Source: Dyella terrae (GTDB taxonomy: Bacteria > Pseudomonadota > Gammaproteobacteria > Xanthomonadales > Rhodanobacteraceae). From it: 64,000 bases of DNA. Position numbers and translations under genes: made by a program. The stretch is taken from assembly GCF_004322705.1 (NCBI RefSeq), contig NZ_SIZZ01000001.1:1612001-1676000 (forward strand). The letters are read 5' to 3'. The notes under the pieces were generated by a model. The model ran no database searches. It was not told where the DNA came from and saw only the letters and a program-made list of their open reading frames with translations. This document shows, piece by piece, positions 28,577 to 38,205 of the stretch (its first letter is position 1; each line of letters begins with the position of its first letter).

Positions 28577-31500
28577 ATGACGGGGAACGGACGCGAGTCA
28601 GCAGCGCAGACCCAAGCGGCACTGCTGGCCAAAGAACGCGTACTGCGCGATGCACGGCGAGACAAAGCGAACGTCGACAGGGATCTTCCCGCCGTGGGCC
28701 TTGCGCTCTCGGGTGGAGGCATTCGCAGCGCAACGTTCTGCATCGGCCTCATGCGCGCACTGGCCAAGAATGGCGTGTTCAAACGCGTCGACTACCTCTC
28801 CACGGTGTCCGGCGGCGGCTATGCCGGCTCCAGTGTCGGTCGTCTGTACGACAGCACCAGCGCCACGCCTGAAGCCGTCGAAGCCGGTGTAGCCAACGAT
28901 CAGTCGCTCTGGCTCTGGTGGCTGCGCAACAACGGCCGCTACCTCACTCCCGCAGGCGCCGCGGACCTGATCGTCGCCACCGCAGGACAACTGCGCAGTT
29001 TCCTGGTGACGCAGTTCGAAGTGCTGGTCATGAGCATGGCGCTTTCGTGCCTGATCACCCTGCTCCACCTTGGACTGGGCAGCGCCCTGATCAAGGGACA
29101 TCAGCTTGGTTTGCCCGGCAGCCCGTGGTGGTGGCTGATGGTGGTGCCGGCGGTTATCGCGCTCACCGCGGCGTACGCTTACTGGTTCCTCGGCAAGCAG
29201 CGCGGCGCAGGATTCGCGACCGCGTTACTGGCGCTCGGCGTGGGCGCTTACGCCTGGCACGTTTCTTCGTCGGCACAGGATGCCTTCAGCCAGGCCGTTG
29301 AGCTGGGCAAGACGCTGGATAACGAAGGCTCCGTGATGTTCATGGCCTGGCTCTCCGGCGTTCTCGGGCTGGGTTTCCTGCTGTCACCGCTTGGCTGGCT
29401 GATTGCCAAAGGCATGTCGCGAACCATCGGCGACGAGCGCTCGCGCGTCATGCTTACGCACACGCTGGCGCGGTGCCTTACCGTATTCCTCGCACTGGCG
29501 GCATTTGGCGCCCTGGACGCCGTCAGCTGGTACTTCAGCTTCCTGTTCACCAGTGTCCTCAACGGCCATATCAGTTCGCCCCTGGGCATTGGCATCGGCA
29601 CCGTCTCGTTGCTGGTGGCCGGCGCGCGCGTGGTGCTTCCCTTGCTGCAGTCCAGGAGCAGCTGGGTCAAGCAACTGCCCGTGGCGCAAATAGCCAACAT
29701 CGCCGGCATGGTGGTGGTCGTGCTCATCATGCTGATGTGGCTGACCCTGCTCCAGATGTTCGTCTTCTCCACGACCGATACGTTCCCCGGATCGCCGCTT
29801 CCCAATGCCTGGGGGCGGTGGGGTGGCGTCGCGGGTACCACGGTCCTGTTCCTGCTCTTCAACGGGTTCATCCTGAACCAGCTCAATCGCTCGTCGCTCC
29901 ACCCGTTCTATCGATCGCGCCTGGCACGAACCTTCGTCTCGGTCGGCAACGACGAATCGCGCGTGGCGTCGCGCACTACCACCTCATGGCGCTTCCCGGG
30001 CTCGATCACCGACACACGCTCGCGCGAGAGCACGGCGGGCGTGAAGCAAGTGTCCGACCTGATCGACGGCGACGACACGTTGCTGGCCAACTACAAACCG
30101 CACGAATCCGGTGGCCCCATCCACCTGATCAATTGCTGCATCAACCAGACCGAAGATGATCGCACCGGCAACTACAACGCCGACCGCAAGGGCGTGAACC
30201 TGACGATCAGTGCCCTGGGCGCCGAGACGGGCACGCGCTTGCCCGCCGACATCACCAACCCTCACTGGCAGCAGTCAACGCTGGCCGAATGGGTGGCTAT
30301 CTCCGGTGCCGCCGTGGGGTCGGGCATGGGATCGCTGACCAAGCCCGGCATGGCAGCCATGATCTTTCTCAGCGGCTTGCGCCTGGGTTATTGGCAACAC
30401 GGATTGCTCAGTCGCTGGGGCAACATGGCACTGCCCTTTCAGAAATACCTCGCCATGTTCGACGAGATGTTTGCGCGCTTTCCAGGCCTGCAGGCATCGC
30501 GCTGGTACATCTCCGACGGCGGGCATTTCGACAACACGGGCGTGTACGCGCTACTCAAGCGCAAGCTTCCGTTGATCGTGCTGGCCGATTGCGGCGCCGA
30601 TCCCGACTACATCTTTGCCGACGTCGAAAACCTCATTCGCAAGGCCCGCATCGATCACGACGCCACGATTGAGTTCATCACGCCGTCCAGCATCCGGCAC
30701 CTTACCGGCACCTGGGCGCCATACCTGGGCACGCCCGATACGATCCAGCCCGGTAGCGGCAATGATTACCTGCTGCTCGCTCGCATCACCTACGACGACG
30801 CCACCACGGGTTGCCTGTTGATCGTCAAGCCGCGATGCAAGAAGCGCCTGCCGCTCGACGTTGCCGGTTACGCCGATCGCAACCCGACGTTTCCACAGCA
30901 AAGCACGGCCAATCAGTTCTTCAGCGAAGAGCAGTGGGAGAGCTACCAGCACCTCGGATCGACCCTTGGCAGCGTGATCGACGAGACGTTGCTGGCAAGC
31001 CTTCCGCAGTGGGTGGCGCAGGGCCGCGTGGCAGGTGCCAACTCGCAGGCGCTGTCGCCCGACAAGCCCAAACTCACGCGTGCACAGCGCATCGCGACCA
31101 CCGTAGGCACGTCGCTGGGTATCGGCGCCATTCTCACCGGACTTCTCGCCGCGTGGCAGGTTTGGGACGGACGCAGCCAGGGCAACACGCAGGAGATGAC
31201 GAGTTTTGGCGGTGAAGCGCGTGCACTGATGAGCGACCTCAACTCGGACTCCCGCAAGGCCAAGGGCTACGACCGCGAACTCGACGCACGCGTCAACCTG
31301 CTCACCAACATGGCCAACAACATGTCGGTCAGCGATGAGCAACGACGCGTACTCAGCGATATCGCTGCCATGTTGCAGGATCTTTGCCCCAGCAAGGACG
31401 AAGATCTGAAAGATTCATGCAGCGCAAACCTCGCAAGCCTGCAGGGCGCCGGTGCCACCGACATGCATTTTGAGCAGTCGCATGCGGATTACCGCGCGTT

Positions 31501-32380
31501 CGCGCTCAAGTCACCGCCAAAGATGCCGGCGACCGCCGTCACCCAGAGCCAGGACGCCGAGGAAGCCAGAAAGCTTGCGGCCCAGGACAAGCAGGCGCAG
31601 CAGTCGCTGGCCGCCGCCAAAGCCGTGGAGCAGGCGGCCAGGGAGAAGCTCGCCATGGTCGAACGCCATGCCGAAGTCCTCAGGCAAAGCCAGGCCGAGG
31701 CGCGCGCGCCGGCGTCGGTCGGGTACGTCGAAGCCGCAGGTTCGGCGCCGCCACCTCCGTCACCGCCGCCACCCCCGGTTGCCGCCGCTCCCGCGCCCGC
31801 GCCCGTTACCGCGGCCGCACCGGCTACCCCGTCAGCGCCTGACGTCGATACGGAGGCGGCCAGACGCGCCGTGGAGCAAGCCACGCGGGCCGTCGACATC
31901 GCCAGCAAGAAGGCGCAGGCCACCAGCGAGCTGGCGGAGACAGCGTCACAGAAGGCACACCGGACCGGGATCACGGCAGATGCGCGCGATGCCTTCAATG
32001 CGGCGATCACCGCGTGCAGCGGCTCCTCTCGCACCTACATCCTCTACACCCAGATCTATGACGAAGCACAGCGCGCCGATGCCGGTGCATTGATCCAGAA
32101 TGTCAGCGCCATCGGCATCAGCACGCCGGGCATCGAGAACGTGACGGAAACCGCCAAGCGCAACGGCCGCACGGCGCCGGGGCGCTGGACGCAGGCGACC
32201 TTGCTCTACCGCGCAGGCAGCGCCGACTGCGCCAACAGGCTGGTCGACTATCTTGGCAAAGCCTACGACGGACTCGGCCCCTTCAAGGCTTATCCGATGC
32301 CCGCAAGAATGGGCGGCGCTGCGAACGTCATGGAGTTGTGGTTGCCGGCGAAGTCCACGAATCCCTCCCCCGCCAACTAG
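28577..32380 (+). CDS. Very large patatin-like phospholipase with inserted membrane domain
   Basis: About 1267 residues. The ATG at 28577 has GGAGG eight bases upstream, and an earlier in-frame ATG at 28493 is weaker. The patatin oxyanion loop GGGIRS lies at about 46-51 and the nucleophile Ser78 in TVSGGGYAGSS. About eight hydrophobic helices (roughly residues 150-460) then intervene. The catalytic Asp follows at about 647 in ISDGGHFDNTG, with PLIVLADCGADPDY just after. A further helix lies near 850, then Ala/Glu/Lys-rich coiled coil (about 985-1060), a Pro-rich linker (about 1056-1085) and an unrecognised C-terminal domain. A Ser-Asp dyad suggests a membrane-embedded lipase. The substrate and partners are unknown. 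No neighbours share its strand closely. Confidence 0.85.
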   Translation: MTGNGRESAAQTQAALLAKERVLRDARRDKANVDRDLPAVGLALSGGGIRSATFCIGLMRALAKNGVFKRVDYLSTVSGGGYAGSSVGRLYDSTSATPEAVEAGVANDQSLWLWWLRNNGRYLTPAGAADLIVATAGQLRSFLVTQFEVLVMSMALSCLITLLHLGLGSALIKGHQLGLPGSPWWWLMVVPAVIALTAAYAYWFLGKQRGAGFATALLALGVGAYAWHVSSSAQDAFSQAVELGKTLDNEGSVMFMAWLSGVLGLGFLLSPLGWLIAKGMSRTIGDERSRVMLTHTLARCLTVFLALAAFGALDAVSWYFSFLFTSVLNGHISSPLGIGIGTVSLLVAGARVVLPLLQSRSSWVKQLPVAQIANIAGMVVVVLIMLMWLTLLQMFVFSTTDTFPGSPLPNAWGRWGGVAGTTVLFLLFNGFILNQLNRSSLHPFYRSRLARTFVSVGNDESRVASRTTTSWRFPGSITDTRSRESTAGVKQVSDLIDGDDTLLANYKPHESGGPIHLINCCINQTEDDRTGNYNADRKGVNLTISALGAETGTRLPADITNPHWQQSTLAEWVAISGAAVGSGMGSLTKPGMAAMIFLSGLRLGYWQHGLLSRWGNMALPFQKYLAMFDEMFARFPGLQASRWYISDGGHFDNTGVYALLKRKLPLIVLADCGADPDYIFADVENLIRKARIDHDATIEFITPSSIRHLTGTWAPYLGTPDTIQPGSGNDYLLLARITYDDATTGCLLIVKPRCKKRLPLDVAGYADRNPTFPQQSTANQFFSEEQWESYQHLGSTLGSVIDETLLASLPQWVAQGRVAGANSQALSPDKPKLTRAQRIATTVGTSLGIGAILTGLLAAWQVWDGRSQGNTQEMTSFGGEARALMSDLNSDSRKAKGYDRELDARVNLLTNMANNMSVSDEQRRVLSDIAAMLQDLCPSKDEDLKDSCSANLASLQGAGATDMHFEQSHADYRAFALKSPPKMPATAVTQSQDAEEARKLAAQDKQAQQSLAAAKAVEQAAREKLAMVERHAEVLRQSQAEARAPASVGYVEAAGSAPPPPSPPPPPVAAAPAPAPVTAAAPATPSAPDVDTEAARRAVEQATRAVDIASKKAQATSELAETASQKAHRTGITADARDAFNAAITACSGSSRTYILYTQIYDEAQRADAGALIQNVSAIGISTPGIENVTETAKRNGRTAPGRWTQATLLYRAGSADCANRLVDYLGKAYDGLGPFKAYPMPARMGGAANVMELWLPAKSTNPSPAN

Positions 32381-32392
32381 CGGGGGATCCGC

Positions 32393-33313
32393 TCACGCAG
32401 CGCGGCGCGCCTCGTAGGCCTTGAGGTGTGCGAAGGCCAACCGGAGCATCGTCAGGTCACCGGCATCCTTGCCGCGCGCAATCATGTCGCCGACGACGTG
32501 ATCGGCTTCCACCGGGCTGCCCTGCTCCAGGTCGCGCATCATCGATGCGCTCAGCGAAGAACCCTGCTCGGTCAGTACACCCTTCGCACGCTCCATCACC
32601 ACTTCACTCGGTGCGTGGCCGTTGGCCGAGGCCACCGCATACGCGTTATCCAGCATGCCCAGCGTTGCGTCCAGGCCACCGGGCGCGGCCATGATGTTGC
32701 CGACCGGCGCACGCATCAGGCAGGTGATCGCCGCGAGTGACGCCAGGAAAACCCACTTGTCCCACATGTCCTGCACGATGTTGGCGCTATGGCGAAGATC
32801 GAAGGTCGCGTCGGAAAGCGCGTCCGCGATGCGCTCGGACCGTTGCGTCCGACTGCCGTCACGCTCGCCGAAGGTGATGCTGTGGTTGGTGTTGAGATGG
32901 CGCACGATGCCCTGCGCGTCGACGGTCGCCGCGATGATGCACTGGCCGCCCAGTACGCGCTCGGCGCCGAAGCGGGCATCCAGCAGGTCCAGGTGACGCA
33001 TGCCGTTGAGCACGGGAAGGATGACGGTCTGCGGACCCACGGCCGGCGCGATGTCTTCCATCACCTGCGGCAGGTGGTAGGCCTTGCAGCTCAGCAGGAT
33101 CAGGTCGTACGGCCCGTCGATCTGGCTGGCCTGCACGAGCGGCGGTGAGGGAAAGCTCGCATCGCCCGCCGGACTCCTGATCTGCAGGCCATGTTCGGCG
33201 ATCTGCCTCGCGCGCCCCGGGCGCACCAGGAACGTGACGTCGCGACCCGCCTCCAGCAGACGCCCGCCGAAGTAACCGCCGGTGGCACCTGCACCCACGA
33301 CAAGTATGCGCAT
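32393..33313 (-). CDS. Ketopantoate reductase (PanE/ApbA) family protein
   Basis: A 306-residue NADPH-dependent 2-dehydropantoate 2-reductase family enzyme, which makes pantoate for coenzyme A synthesis in bona fide members. The Rossmann motif GAGATGGYFGGRL (7-19) starts the protein, and the C-terminal dimer/catalytic domain has SLSASMMRDLEQGSPVEADHVVGDM (the conserved S-S-M-x-x-D-x-x-x-G-x-x-x-E signature). The invariant catalytic Lys appears in DKWVFLASLAAIT. The paralogue number in this genome is unknown, so I leave the symbol blank. It is convergent with the patatin gene, 12 bases away. Confidence 0.9.
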   Translation of the reverse strand: MRILVVGAGATGGYFGGRLLEAGRDVTFLVRPGRARQIAEHGLQIRSPAGDASFPSPPLVQASQIDGPYDLILLSCKAYHLPQVMEDIAPAVGPQTVILPVLNGMRHLDLLDARFGAERVLGGQCIIAATVDAQGIVRHLNTNHSITFGERDGSRTQRSERIADALSDATFDLRHSANIVQDMWDKWVFLASLAAITCLMRAPVGNIMAAPGGLDATLGMLDNAYAVASANGHAPSEVVMERAKGVLTEQGSSLSASMMRDLEQGSPVEADHVVGDMIARGKDAGDLTMLRLAFAHLKAYEARRAA

Positions 33314-33670
33314 TCGACTCTCCTCGATCTCTTGAACACTCGACGGCAGGGCCGCCCGACCAGCCCCCGATCATGGCACCGACCGCAACCTCGGGCCACC
33401 GCACGGACCCAAGGTCGGGCCCGCCTTCACCAGGAAACGGCCCTGCGACGCCATCGGCGCCCTCCTTCGCAAATTCCTGGTCACACTTTTATTGCGAATC
33501 ATTATCAATTGCTTTACCGTATGCGCCGTTCAGAAAGGCCTTACGCCCAGCCAGGCAACCGCCCGCAGCGGTTACCACCCACCGGGGCGCAAGGCGGGGA
33601 CCCTCCCCTACACCCCTATGCGCGACGCCCCGGTGGCGCGCCCGCTATCCCTCTGCCCCAAGGAAGATCC
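33314..33670. other. Intergenic region upstream of the TonB siderophore receptor
   Basis: About 357 bases between the divergent PanE-like gene and the receptor. It contains the Fur box at 33491-33509. No supported gene. The receptor frame is open across the region but lacks family similarity before 33671. Confidence 0.6.
33491..33509. promoter_or_regulatory. Fur box
   Basis: ATTGCGAATCATTATCAAT resembles the 19-bp Fur consensus (GATAATGATAATCATTATC), with the right half TCATTATCAAT nearly intact. It lies about 160 bases upstream of the siderophore receptor, in an AT-rich patch. Confidence 0.8.
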
Positions 33671-35968
33671 ATGTCCGCACGACCAGCCTTCATTACTTCG
33701 CAGGCTTCTTCTCCCAAGCGTTTGCTGGCTTCGGCCCTGGGCCTGGCGCTGCTCCCCGTCGCCGCCCACGCGACGAATGACGTCGCCACCGACAAGCCGC
33801 AGGAAGACCAGGTCAAGAAGCTCGAAGGCGTGAAGGTCGAGGCGACCACCATCACCTCGACGTCGCCCAAGTTCACCGCCCCGCTCCTGGATACCCCGCG
33901 CGCGGTCACGGTGATCCCGCAGTCGGTGATCCAGCAGACCGGTTCGACCTCGCTGGTCGAAGCCCTGCGCACGGTGCCGGGCATCACCTTCGGCGCTGGC
34001 GAAGGCGGCAATCCCAATGGCGACCGCCCCTTCATCCGCGGCTTCGATTCGCAGAGCTCGCTCTTTATCGACGGCGTGCGCAGCTCCGGTTCGCAGTCGC
34101 GCGAAGTGTTCGACATTGACCAGATCGAAGTGACCAAGGGCCCGAGTTCGGCCTACACGGGTCGCGGCTCGGTCGGCGGCAGCGTGAATCTCGTGACCAA
34201 GATGCCGAAGGCGCAGAACTTCGTTGCCGGCAGCGTGGGCGTGGGTACGGATGACTACCGTCGCGGCACGGTGGACTGGAACCAGTCGGTGAACGACAGC
34301 GTCGCTTTCCGCATCAATGCCATGGCGCACGAGAACGATATCCCCGGCCGCAACGGCCCGGACTTCAGCCGCTGGGGTTTCGCCCCGTCGGTGACGTTCG
34401 GCATGAACTCGGCCACCAGCGTCACGCTCAGCTACTACCACATGCAGAGCGACGACGAGCCCGATAGCGGCATCCCGTACAACAACCCGTTCGCTGCCAC
34501 GAGCCCGTATGCCTACCTCAACGGCAACGGCGAGCCCATCAAGGTGCCGCGCGACACGTACTACGGCTGGAAGGCACGCGACTTCCAGAAGCAGAAGAAC
34601 GACATCGGCACGATCCGCATCCAGCACGACTTCGGCAGCGGCTGGCTGCTGCGCAACAGCACCGTCTACGCCCGCAGCACCAACGATTACATCTGGACGC
34701 AGCCGGACGACAGCCAGGGCAACTTCCTGCTCAACGGCGGTGTCTGGCGCCGTAACAACAATCGCATCAGCGCGACCACGGCGATCACCAACCAGACCGA
34801 CCTGACGGGCGAATTCCAGACCGGCTCGGTCAAGCACACCTTCGCCACGGGCGTGGAAATCAGCAACGAAAAGACCAATCGCACCAGCTACCTGGTCGAC
34901 CCGGCCACCAGCGCGACGGACACGCACAACACCGGCTCGATCACGAACGGCGCCTGCAGCAGCAAGTACGGCATTGGCGCACCGTCGGGCTACTGGTGCA
35001 CCAGCGTGATCAACCCGAACCCGAACGATCCGTTCTACGGCCAGATCATCGGCGGCCAGAATCCGAACCACATCTCCACCGATACGCGTTCGGTCTGGGC
35101 ATTCGACACGGCCGAGCTGAGCGAACAGTGGCTGGTGAACCTGGGCGTGCGTTACGACAACTTCAGCACGCGCTCCACCGCCACCACCACGACCACCGGT
35201 GCCGTGGCCAAGGTCAGCAACGACTCCAGCTTCTGGAATTACCAGGCGGGCGTCGTCTACAAGCCTTCGAAGAACGGCAGCATCTACCTGTCGTACGGCA
35301 CGTCGTCCAACCCGCCGGGCGTGGATGCCGGTGACGGTGCCGACGGCATCTCGGTGAGCAACGAAGACCTCAAGCCCGAGACCAGCAAGAACCTCGAGCT
35401 GGGTACGAAGTGGGATGTGCTGAACAACCGGGTCTCGCTGACTGCTGCCATCTTCCGCGTGGAGAAAAACAATGCCCGCGTCGCTACCACCGGCGTTCGC
35501 GGCGGCCCGATGGCCAACGTCGGCAAGCAGCGCGTCGACGGCATCGAGCTGGGCATCAGCGGCAACATCACCGAACAGTGGCAGGTCTTCGCCGGCTACA
35601 CCTACCTCGACAGCGAGCTGGTGAAGGTGTCGGTCGCGTCGCCGGGCGATAAGGGCAACCAGTTCCCGAACACCCCGAAGAACAGCGCCACGCTGTGGAC
35701 GACCTATGCGATCACGCCAGCCTTCACCATCGGCGGTGGCGCGTATTACATGGACAAGACCTTCGGCAATACCGCCAACACCAAGTGGGTGCCCGGCTAC
35801 ACGCGCTTCGACGCCATGGCTTCGTACGCGATCAACCGTCACTTCAACCTGCAGTTGAACGTGCAGAACCTCACCAACAAGTACTACTTTGACAAGGCCT
35901 ACGCGTCCCATTACGCCACCGTGGCACCGGGTCGCTCGGCCATCCTGAGCGCGAACTTCAAGTTCTGA
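33671..35968 (+). CDS. piuA: TonB-dependent siderophore receptor, Fiu/PiuA type
   Basis: A 765-residue outer-membrane receptor for ferric catecholate siderophores. The start at 33671 has AAGGAAG upstream and gives a signal peptide cleaved near AHA-TND (about 35). The TonB box region and plug follow (LEGVKVEATTI, LLDTPRAVTVIPQSVIQQTG, then GFDSQSSLFIDGVRSSGSQSRE, GPSSAYTGRGSVGGSVNLVTK). The C-terminus ends with the beta-strand GRSAILSANFKF, with terminal Phe as required for barrel assembly. A Fur box lies upstream, and piuC and a Sel1 gene follow, as in Pseudomonas piuA-piuC-PA4516. The exact siderophore is not predictable. Confidence 0.92.
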   Translation: MSARPAFITSQASSPKRLLASALGLALLPVAAHATNDVATDKPQEDQVKKLEGVKVEATTITSTSPKFTAPLLDTPRAVTVIPQSVIQQTGSTSLVEALRTVPGITFGAGEGGNPNGDRPFIRGFDSQSSLFIDGVRSSGSQSREVFDIDQIEVTKGPSSAYTGRGSVGGSVNLVTKMPKAQNFVAGSVGVGTDDYRRGTVDWNQSVNDSVAFRINAMAHENDIPGRNGPDFSRWGFAPSVTFGMNSATSVTLSYYHMQSDDEPDSGIPYNNPFAATSPYAYLNGNGEPIKVPRDTYYGWKARDFQKQKNDIGTIRIQHDFGSGWLLRNSTVYARSTNDYIWTQPDDSQGNFLLNGGVWRRNNNRISATTAITNQTDLTGEFQTGSVKHTFATGVEISNEKTNRTSYLVDPATSATDTHNTGSITNGACSSKYGIGAPSGYWCTSVINPNPNDPFYGQIIGGQNPNHISTDTRSVWAFDTAELSEQWLVNLGVRYDNFSTRSTATTTTTGAVAKVSNDSSFWNYQAGVVYKPSKNGSIYLSYGTSSNPPGVDAGDGADGISVSNEDLKPETSKNLELGTKWDVLNNRVSLTAAIFRVEKNNARVATTGVRGGPMANVGKQRVDGIELGISGNITEQWQVFAGYTYLDSELVKVSVASPGDKGNQFPNTPKNSATLWTTYAITPAFTIGGGAYYMDKTFGNTANTKWVPGYTRFDAMASYAINRHFNLQLNVQNLTNKYYFDKAYASHYATVAPGRSAILSANFKF

Positions 35969-35995
35969 TCGCTACAGGATATGCAGTATGCCGGC

Positions 35996-36013
35996 GCCGC
36001 CCTTCCGGGCGGC
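35996..36013. repeat. Hairpin between piuA and piuC
   Basis: GCCGCCC-TTCC-GGGCGGC, without a T-run, in the 78-base gap between receptor and piuC. It may trim read-through or protect the receptor mRNA 3' end. Confidence 0.5.
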
Positions 36014-36046
36014 GTTCGGCCATCTGAAGAACCCAGGAGTTTCGCG

Positions 36047-36736
36047 ATGCTGTTGCATATTTCCGACGTATTGAGTGCCGAACAGGTGCAGGCGTTTCGC
36101 CAGAAACTCGATGGTGCCGAGTGGGCCGACGGTCGCGTCACGGCGGGCTATCAGTCGGCCCAGGCCAAGGACAATGCGCAGCTCGATGAAAGTCATCCGG
36201 TCGCCAAAGAACTGGGGGCGCTCGTCACCGACGCGGTACTGCGCCACCCCACCTTCTTTGCCGGCGCCCTGCCCCGACACATCTATCCGCCCTTGTTCAA
36301 TCGCTATAGCGGCGGACAGCAGTTCGGCTTTCATGTCGATAACGCCATTCGCTACGACCGCAGCCAACAGCCGGCGATGCCGATTCGCACGGACCTCTCG
36401 TGCACGCTGTTCCTGGCAGGTCCCGACGAATACGACGGCGGCGAACTGATCATCGAAGACAGCTTCGGCACCCATGCCGTCAAACTGCCGGCCGGCGACC
36501 TTATCCTGTATCCGGCCAGCAGCCTGCACAAAGTGGAACCCGTGACGCGTGGCGCGCGCGTGGCCTCGTTCTTCTGGATTCAAAGCCTGGTACGCGACGA
36601 GGGCCAGCGCCGCATCCTGTTCGATCTGGACGTCGCCATCCAGGGCCTCACGCAGACCGCTTCCACCGATCCCGACGCGCTCCTTCAACTGACAGGCGTG
36701 TACCACAACCTGTTGCGCCAATGGGGCGAAAGTTGA
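36047..36736 (+). CDS. piuC: PiuC-type Fe(II)/2-oxoglutarate-dependent PKHD hydroxylase
   Basis: A 229-residue iron- and 2-oxoglutarate-dependent dioxygenase of the PKHD/YbiX/PiuC family. The metal triad is His96 and Asp98 (FGFHVDNAI) with His161 (SSLHKVEPV), and Arg169 is the likely 2-oxoglutarate ligand. The start at 36047 follows CAGGAG. Genes of this family sit next to Fiu/PiuA receptors and respond to iron starvation. They may modify siderophore-related compounds, but the substrate is unknown. It is in an operon with the receptor and the overlapping Sel1 gene. Confidence 0.94.
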   Translation: MLLHISDVLSAEQVQAFRQKLDGAEWADGRVTAGYQSAQAKDNAQLDESHPVAKELGALVTDAVLRHPTFFAGALPRHIYPPLFNRYSGGQQFGFHVDNAIRYDRSQQPAMPIRTDLSCTLFLAGPDEYDGGELIIEDSFGTHAVKLPAGDLILYPASSLHKVEPVTRGARVASFFWIQSLVRDEGQRRILFDLDVAIQGLTQTASTDPDALLQLTGVYHNLLRQWGES

Positions 36737-37473
36737 GCGAACCGACACCCGCCGAACTCGATACCGTCGAGATCAATCGACTGCTGGCGACGGATCCGGC
36801 GTCGGCAGCGCGCCTGCTCGAGGCTGCCGCGCGGCGTGATCGAGCCGACGCGCAGGCGTGGCTGGGCCAGATGTATCTGGACGGCCAGGGTCTGCAAAAG
36901 GATGCACAGGAAGCTGTTTACTGGTTCCAGCGCGCGGCGCATGCCGACGTGCCCATGGCGATGAACATGCTCGGGCGCTGCTACGAAAACGGATGGGGCA
37001 CCACGCAGGACTTCGCACTGGCACTGGTGTGGTATCGACGGGCAGCCGCGCAGGATCTGGACTGGGCGATCTACAACCTGGCCCAGATGCATGCCAACGG
37101 ACGAGCCGTCGACAAGGATCGCGCCGAAGCCTTCCGACTCTTCACGCAAGCCGCATCGATGGGGCATGCACGCGCGAAGCATTTCCTGGGCCAGTTCTAC
37201 GAGCATGGCTGGGAAGTCGACGCCGATCCCGAACACGCGTTCCGCCTGTACCGCGAGTCGGCCGAGGGCGGCGATTATCGGGGCATGTGCAGCTGGGCAT
37301 CCGTCCTGGCCGGCGCCGGTCGCGTCGAAGATGCCGCCGACCTGATTCGCCGCGCCGTACCGCTCGCACCCACTCACTACCTCGCGCCACTCGCTGCGCA
37401 ACTTGATCAAGCCGCCTCGGCACCGCTGCGCGACACCGCCCGCTGGGTGCGTGAAGTCCTCGCGCAACGCTGA
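36721..37473 (+). CDS. Sel1-repeat protein of the piuA-piuC operon
   Basis: About 250 residues made of Sel1-like (TPR-related) repeats: ADAQAWLGQMYLDGQGLQKD, VPMAMNMLGRCYENGWGTTQD, LDWAIYNLAQMHANGRAVDKD, HARAKHFLGQFYEHGWEVDAD. It starts at ATG 36721 inside the end of piuC (16-base overlap). A TTG at 36733 that overlaps the piuC stop is an alternative. The same gene order occurs at the Pseudomonas piuA locus (PA4514-PA4516). It has no signal peptide, so it is probably a cytoplasmic scaffold. Its function is unknown. Confidence 0.85.
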   Translation: MGRKLSEPTPAELDTVEINRLLATDPASAARLLEAAARRDRADAQAWLGQMYLDGQGLQKDAQEAVYWFQRAAHADVPMAMNMLGRCYENGWGTTQDFALALVWYRRAAAQDLDWAIYNLAQMHANGRAVDKDRAEAFRLFTQAASMGHARAKHFLGQFYEHGWEVDADPEHAFRLYRESAEGGDYRGMCSWASVLAGAGRVEDAADLIRRAVPLAPTHYLAPLAAQLDQAASAPLRDTARWVREVLAQR

Positions 37474-37692
37474 ATTGCCAAGCCGTTCACGCTCTCTTCG
37501 CAATGGTTTGCGGACGTAAGAATTTGCCCTGACAAGCGGCAAAAAACGCCCGATGAGCGGCGCGCGCCGCACGCCAACTCGCTCCTAAGCTAAGCGCCAA
37601 TTGATCGACACCGTTGCGCGTACGAAGGCTTTCATGACGCTGACGACGCGCCCGATCCATGCAGGGGCGACAGGGGCATGTTGGGGAAAACC

Positions 37693-38205
37693 ATGCGCAT
37701 GCAATCGCTGCAGCGAGGCGTCTCGCTGATCGAAGTGATGGTTGCCGTCATCGTCTTCAGCGTGGGCGTGCTCGGCATCGCCATGCTTCAGGCGAAAGGC
37801 TCGCAGTTCACCAAGCAATCGGGTGCGCGTACCGTCGCCATTCTGCAGGCACGCTCGCTGGCCGACGCCATGCGTGCGAATCCCGCCGGTGTGTGGGGTG
37901 TGGCGAGCCAGGACCTTATTTCTGGCAAGAACGGCGATCTGTCGGGAAGCTATTACTTGTATGACGGAACGACGGCACCCGATCCGACCACGTGCAATGG
38001 CGTCGCATCGTGCGTCGCGGCCAAGAGTGACCTCCTGAACTGGCTCGCCCAGCTCAACGCGGGCGCCATCAATGCCGGCTCCAACTCCTCGGTAGCGCAG
38101 GATTCGAACACCGGCACGCTGACGGTGAAGTCGAGCTGGAGCGACCTCACGCCCGGCTCGACGTCCACCAGCACCGAAAGCTATCAGTTCGACTTCCAGC
38201 CGTGA
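37693..38205 (+). CDS. pilV: Type IV pilus minor pilin PilV
   Basis: A 170-residue pseudopilin, first gene of the cluster. The prepilin leader ends at Gly before VSLIEVMVAVIVFSVGVLG (MRMQSLQRG/VSLIEVMVA), with the conserved Glu+5. I use the ATG at 37693 (GGGGAAA upstream). An ATG at 37678 adds five residues. Minor pilins PilV, PilW and PilX prime pilus assembly together with PilY1. The 220 bases upstream contain no obvious sigma-54 site. Confidence 0.9.
   Translation: MRMQSLQRGVSLIEVMVAVIVFSVGVLGIAMLQAKGSQFTKQSGARTVAILQARSLADAMRANPAGVWGVASQDLISGKNGDLSGSYYLYDGTTAPDPTTCNGVASCVAAKSDLLNWLAQLNAGAINAGSNSSVAQDSNTGTLTVKSSWSDLTPGSTSTSTESYQFDFQP

Noticed and set aside
37474-37692. Possible sigma-54 promoter for the pilus cluster
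   Set aside because: I could not find a TGGCAC-N5-TTGC match with proper spacing.
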